Part shown: piece after piece, positions 41,101 to 47,100 of the stretch | Numbering within the stretch: the first letter of the stretch is position 1 | How the letters are laid out: every line of letters begins with the position of its first letter | From: Thereva unica | Taxonomy: Eukaryota; Arthropoda; Insecta; Diptera; Therevidae | DNA: 64,000 nucleotides | NCBI GenBank assembly: GCA_949987705.1 | Contig: OX465282.1 | Location: forward strand, 69,561,922-69,625,921 | Direction: 5' to 3' | The notes under the pieces: generated by a model | What the model was told of the DNA's origin: nothing | What the model saw: the letters and a program-made list of their open reading frames with translations, nothing else | The model's database searches: none | Made by a program: the position numbers and the translations under genes

Positions 41101-44100
41101 TGAAAGGCGTTGCAAGGCACGTGGGTTTTGCTAGTTTCAAAGAAGCATGTGCGTTGTATACATCGACGAAGGTTATCCTTAATTGTAATTTTATCATGAA
41201 CATCAACCTAGTTTACCCCGCACAAATTCCAAGATAGGGCAATTAGCAACTTAACGAATTTTTTTTACGAAGGTACAAATTTCATTAATGACTTACTAAG
41301 TTTCTTAAGTTTCTGTTACCTAATTAATGAGAATAAGATATATCTTAAAGTTTTACCTACAAACAAAAGAAGCAGTATTATCTTTTTCGTTATAATATAA
41401 ATAAAGGTTTTTGAATATAATGAGGCTTGACAAAGAAAGAAATAACAAAAATGAGAGCAAGTTCACATTATTCAATAGTAGGAAGTCAATAGACTTTAAA
41501 CAACATGTCTGTTAAAGTAGTTACAAACAAGAATGTGAATGTGAAATTTATGAAACACGTTTCTGTCAATCAGTTTGCTATACCCATAACAATAAAAACC
41601 ATATTTAAAATTTACTTTCCACCGATGGTATAAGCGCGAACAAAAAATAAAACATATTAAAAACATTTGACAACCCTTAAATATTAAATGTGTATAATAT
41701 AGCTATACGGGACGTTTGTTTTTCATGCTTTGTAGATATGTACATTATATGTAATCAGAGCGTAAAACTAACTTAATACTTTTTATTAGCAGAATTTATA
41801 GGTATGTGTGTCAATTTTTTGAAAAAAAAAAAAACAACTAAATAAAATTAAAAACAAGTACCAATTCAGATTTTTTGCTAGTTTTCGTCTTAAAAAATAG
41901 GGATAACATGTTAATGACTGATGTTTTGGGTGGTGGTAAGAGACTAAAACATACGATTATTGAGCGAACACTTAAAAGCATGCCTCAGAATAGAAAAAAG
42001 ATATGAAAAATTTCTAGCGACAAAAAGTAATTAATTTTAATTTTTTTAAACACTCCTTTTATTGTCTGACCTGTACTAGTCAAGTAAACGTCTATTTTTC
42101 CACCTCGCTTAATTGGCGGCAAATATTTAGAACGATTAGAGTTCAGCTTTTTACGTAAAACATTCTCCAATGCTTTGATATTCTGTAATTTATTCATTTA
42201 TTATATTGATGTTCTATTAGGAAAGAAGAAAATTATTTTATACTATCTTAATTAAGTTATGATACCAAAATTTTGAGGATGAATGCGAGCAAAATATACT
42301 GTTAAAGAAAAAATCTTATTATAACAGATAGCATCTACTACAGCGTTCTACGAAGAACATTTTTAATTTTATGGAGGCCAATATTTCTGAAAAATAAAAT
42401 TGTCTTGTGATGAGATTTACAATTTTCTTGAACTTGATAGGAGCTAAATAATTAAATATCTTTTCTCGTAAAACAATATTAGAAAAAATGCAACTTCGAT
42501 CCGGTTGATAACCTTTTATAATTGCAAAAAAATATTTGCTTTGCATCCCATTTCCCAGGTGTTTTCTGCTTTTAATTGTAAGATCCGCACGCAACCAATA
42601 GCTAATATCTTATTATACTTTTTAATATTGTAATCGTAATAACTCTGTATCAGACCAGAAATTAATACATATTGATTTATTTTAATATTGGTGTAGCTGT
42701 TCAAATATTTTCGCTTACTTAAGTTTTGTTTCGAACAAAACACTTTCCTTTCAGATTTTTCATACGTACTTAATCGCGCAATATTTGCTATAATTCACCT
42801 TTATTATGTTTAGCAATGTGGGATGCTTTGAAAATTAAATTGAACTGCTCACTTAATTCTAATTGGTACTCCTGTTAATTCTAATTGGTACTTCTTCCTT
42901 ATTCTACTAAGCACTTGCTATCTTCATTTGTAGAGCTGTGGTTTCGCTATTGTGGGCACTTATTGACCTAGTTTGCAATCTACTAGAGGTACTTAGTGAC
43001 CTTTTTTTGTTTTGCTTTCTTGAAATAGATCCGTTTTTAAAAAAATATTAATAAGAGATTGAAAAAGTTCATAATTCTGAGAAAGTTAAATAGTATAATA
43101 AACCCGTAGCCTTTAATGGAGAAAATGACTTCTTCAAAGGAAACATTCAGATACCAGCCTACGCAAGAATTGCAGGGAGCTCGGAAAAGTACAATCTGAC
43201 GTAACTAAAACCCATTTCGCACTAGCCCTGATGCTAAAAAAAACAAGAAATCTCCAGACAATGCAGAGTGAGAGTATCTAACCACCAGCCACCCAGTTCT
43301 ATGCTACGGGTCTGGGGCTTGTATATTGAGCAAACCAACAGAATAATAGGTGCTCTGCAGAGTTTTGCTCCTTTCATGTGAGTGGATTTACTTGGAGTTC
43401 TTATGGACAAATCCTTATCCCTGTAGATTCAGGGACTTTTTTTAAAGTTGGACAAATATTCGAGCAAACCAAATATAAACGTCTGGCCCCTGTGCTGAAT
43501 GTCGAGTGGTGATTTGTGACAAGTTTTTTGAGTTGAAGAAAGTGACGTTTTCATCGAATTACGATTTTCAAAATAGTGGCCTAGAGTGGAAGTGCTAAGT
43601 GCGAGTTTAGCCCCCTATACTGAAAGTCGCAATTCGTCTGAAACGCCACTTTCTTCAACTCAAAAAACTTGTCACAAATCACGACTCGCACAGGGCCTTA
43701 TTTTATAGATCTTGCCACTGGTTTCACAAATTTTTCCTGCAATTTTAAATGTGATCGACTTAGTGCCAATTTATTCCTATAACCATCATAGTAACATCGA
43801 GTATACACTTTTTCATGTGAAAATACAAGCGGAGGAAATACCCTTTTTACTAGCAGTACTTCTAAGGTACATGGATAGCTCCAAAACAGAGATGGGTGTG
43901 GGCGCCGGAATCTGGAGTGAGAGCCGCAGGTTCAGTAGAGCGAGAAGCCTAAGTATCCTAGCAATTGTCTTTCAAGAAGGGGTGTACGTTATACTGCCAT
44001 TTACTCATGAGAACTTAAGGACCTATCAGAATAAACGGATCTTTATCTTCTCCGACAGCCAAACGGCAATTAGGGCGATAAGGTTCCGTAGGACCAACTC

Positions 44101-47100
44101 TACTTTAGGTTAGGACTGATAACGTGCTTTTGGTGAGCTGGTCGTTCTCAATCAAGTTACCCTTGTCTGGGTTCATGGTGACTGGGGCTTCAAAGACAAT
44201 GAAAATGCGGATGCCCTGGCTATATACGGCTATGATAGCCGTGTTTTTTTAATGAACTGTATAGTTCTTCCCCATACAAATCTCAAAACCCAGGTTTTAT
44301 CGGGGTTTTTATCGAGGTTTTGGGAAATTTCTTAAATTACATAATGCATACTTTCGGGGGATGACATGTTGTTTCGGGGGTTGGCATGTTGCATACTTTC
44401 AGGGGTCGAAAAGACGTAATTTAAAAATAAAAACAATAGGAAAGTGATGAGAGCAAATTTATAACAAATAATTGATTTTTTAGAAACATATTTATTATTT
44501 TCTAGCGAGGATTTCGTGTAACAGTGCAAAAAATAACACTTAACTTCCGTTTAATTTTGAAATTTTTAAGCATCGAAGTAGGCGCTACATGAAATTTCAC
44601 TTGTCGTTTTTTTAATGAACTCGATGAAAGAACTATATGGTTCATTAAAAAAACACGGCTGATATTGCATTCATCGTTCCTGTTCCGGCTGTTGAGGCAC
44701 CCACCAGCTTGCTGCAACGGGCCCTGGGCGATGGAACTTTAGCCTGAACTACATTGAAAAGCAGTGCAGTGCAGCACCGCGCAGTGAAATTTAGACTTCT
44801 TATAATTGAATGTAGCAACTCACATTAATTTCACTGCTTTGCACTGCACTGCACTGCGCTGCCTTGTCTTAGGCTAATTTCTAAAAAACTGCTTCGCACT
44901 GCCTGCCAATTTCTAAAAAACTTGATATGAAGTTGTCATTGCCATTGTTGTCAAAATGGATAATGAAAAATTGATAGAATTAATGAGAAATAAGTATACA
45001 ACAAAAGTCAGAGGGACTAAAAAAATTATTAAAGACTATATATGAACAGTGAATGTCAAAACACTGCTTATTCAATGTGTTTTACAACGCGTTTTCCGAT
45101 AAACCACTGCAACATACTGCACAGTGCTGCACTGCACTGCTTTTCAATGTAGTTCAGGCTTTTGACGAAACATACTGAGCGCTGGTGGACTGGCAAACTT
45201 AAAGCGGTTTTTTCCTGCGCCGTCCCCTATCGTGGCAAGGGAATTGTTAAGGCGCAGTAGAAATTATGCCAGGACACTTCTTGGCTTGATTACGGGCCAC
45301 TGCGCCAATTATTATTTATAAAGAATAGAATAATGTGTTTAAACACTGACGCCTAGATATCGAGACTTCATGTGACGTTTTTCCAGTGGTAGAACGTATC
45401 GTTTATTTGCTGCTTTGACCTTAACCATTCTTTTAGAAAAACTTCGTGTTAGGCTGGCCACACACAGGATACGAATTTGTATCGTACGTAAACGTACGTT
45501 ATTAGACGCCCGAACAGAGATAATTTACATCTGCTAGATAGTTCTTCGCTGATTCGAAGACTGCGACGGCGTAGCCATGGTAGAATCGAATAGGTGCGTA
45601 GTATTTATTTAACAAAAGATGAAATCGGGGAGCTCCATTATATTATTGGTATGGCAGACTTAAATAATGAGCCCGGCCTATTTCATGGTTATCTATGCAT
45701 GAATAAAGAAACCATTGAATATATCCTAATCATAAGGCCTTGTGTTGATGGTCACGTAAGTGATATATTGAACCACTTTGACCCCATAAACATTTGTGAG
45801 CACGCACCAAACTAATAAATTTTTCAATATCAATATTAAGTTTGTAACGCACGAATGCATCCGAGCATGCTGGGAATGATTTCGGACGTCGCACAGTGGT
45901 CTGAAATCCCCAAAACCTGGACAAAATTAATTTACTACCGTAAGAAATTTTTTTTTTATGAAAATCGGTATATGGGGGTTTTCGCGGTCGCTGAGTGAGA
46001 ATCCGTTATCAGATTTTACAAAAACAAAATGGCGGATCCAATATGGCCAGAAACTTTATGACAAATTAAGCAAATTTGATATATGGGGCTTTTCAGGGAC
46101 ACTGAATAGGAATCCGTTATCAGATTTAAAAAAAAAATGGCGCATCCAACATGGCGACCAACCTTGTTCATAATTAATTGAATTGAATGAAATTATGTAA
46201 TAATGGGTGTTCGGAGTCATATGTCATATGGCAAATATGTAGTATACCGTGGGGGATAAAATGACATGGAGCAAGCAGGAGCACCTGATTTTTTTATACG
46301 TTTTGCAGAGATGATTAATAAACAATTACATGCGTATTTTATAGTGGAAGTCGGTGGAAGTTTGTACTTAGCCATCAATTTATAAGCCGAATCGTTATTC
46401 AAATCACCACAATTTACTACATTTTTGATCATAAATAAACGATATAATTATTTATTTATGTTCATTTCCATAACACAGTATAATTGTATTTAATCTCTGG
46501 AGAAGAATCCATTTTACGCAAAAGTAAACAGGTAAACGTACTGAAATCTACACACGAAAACCTAAGACGTGGTTTTGCTCCGTGAGAACGCTCTGCGTAT
46601 AACGTGTTTGACGCTCACTTTCCAAATGGAATGCAAAAGAGATTTCGAACATCTGCCTCTTACCAAGAGCCCTGAACTACTCCAGGGGGCCACTATACCT
46701 AACCCACGTGAAAAAAGTCCCTAAATAAAAACTTTCGTTTTGGTACTTTTGTCTAGGTTTTGGGGATTCCAGACCACTGTGCGTCGGAAGTATACGCAGA
46801 AGTGAGGTGCCATAGTACTCGGAGTGTCGAGATTGTTCTGGCGAATTCGTACGTATTCCTACAAGACAAATTCGTACGAAAATGCATCCAATGTGCGTCC
46901 AGACTTACACAGTTACTTTGTATTCAGGTTGATGTTAGTAAATAAATTAAAAAGTTTTTAGGAAATTGAAGAAGTGTCTCAGACTTTTGAATTATTCTCT
47001 GACAATGTTTAACATGAAATATATTTTCTAATAGAGTAAGTTGTGGCCTTATCAGACTCGACTATTGCATGATCGTCGATAATAAAATCAATACGACGTG

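Larger units (their letters stand above)
43800..45320 (+). pseudogene. LINE RNase H region with two MITE insertions
   Basis: Plus-strand frame with MDSSKTEMGVGAGIWSESRR, FSDSQTAIRAIRFRRTNSTL and, after a frameshift, LVWVHGDWGFKDNENADALA: the three blocks of a LINE-encoded RNase H. The first Asp block is altered (SS for GS). The coding trace resumes after the MITE at 44237-44660 (DIAFIVPVPAVEAPTSLLQR) and again after the MITE at 44741-45160 (RWWTGKLKAVFS, ARTLLGLITGHC). Dead. Confidence 0.75.
45452..46904 (+). mobile_element. PIF/Harbinger element carrying a Transib-like insertion
   Basis: Ends GGCTGGCCACACACAGGAT and, from the right, GTCTGGACGCACATTGGAT; TTA flanks both sides (45449-45451 and 46905-46907). 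It encodes only the first part of a Harbinger transposase. Without the 890-bp nested element it is about 560 bp, so it was a non-autonomous derivative. It is homologous in reverse to 12338-13058. Confidence 0.85.

Noticed and set aside
42319..42594. Extension of Sms coding upstream of exon 2'
   Set aside because: No splice junction links it in phase with the exon, and family members have no such domain.
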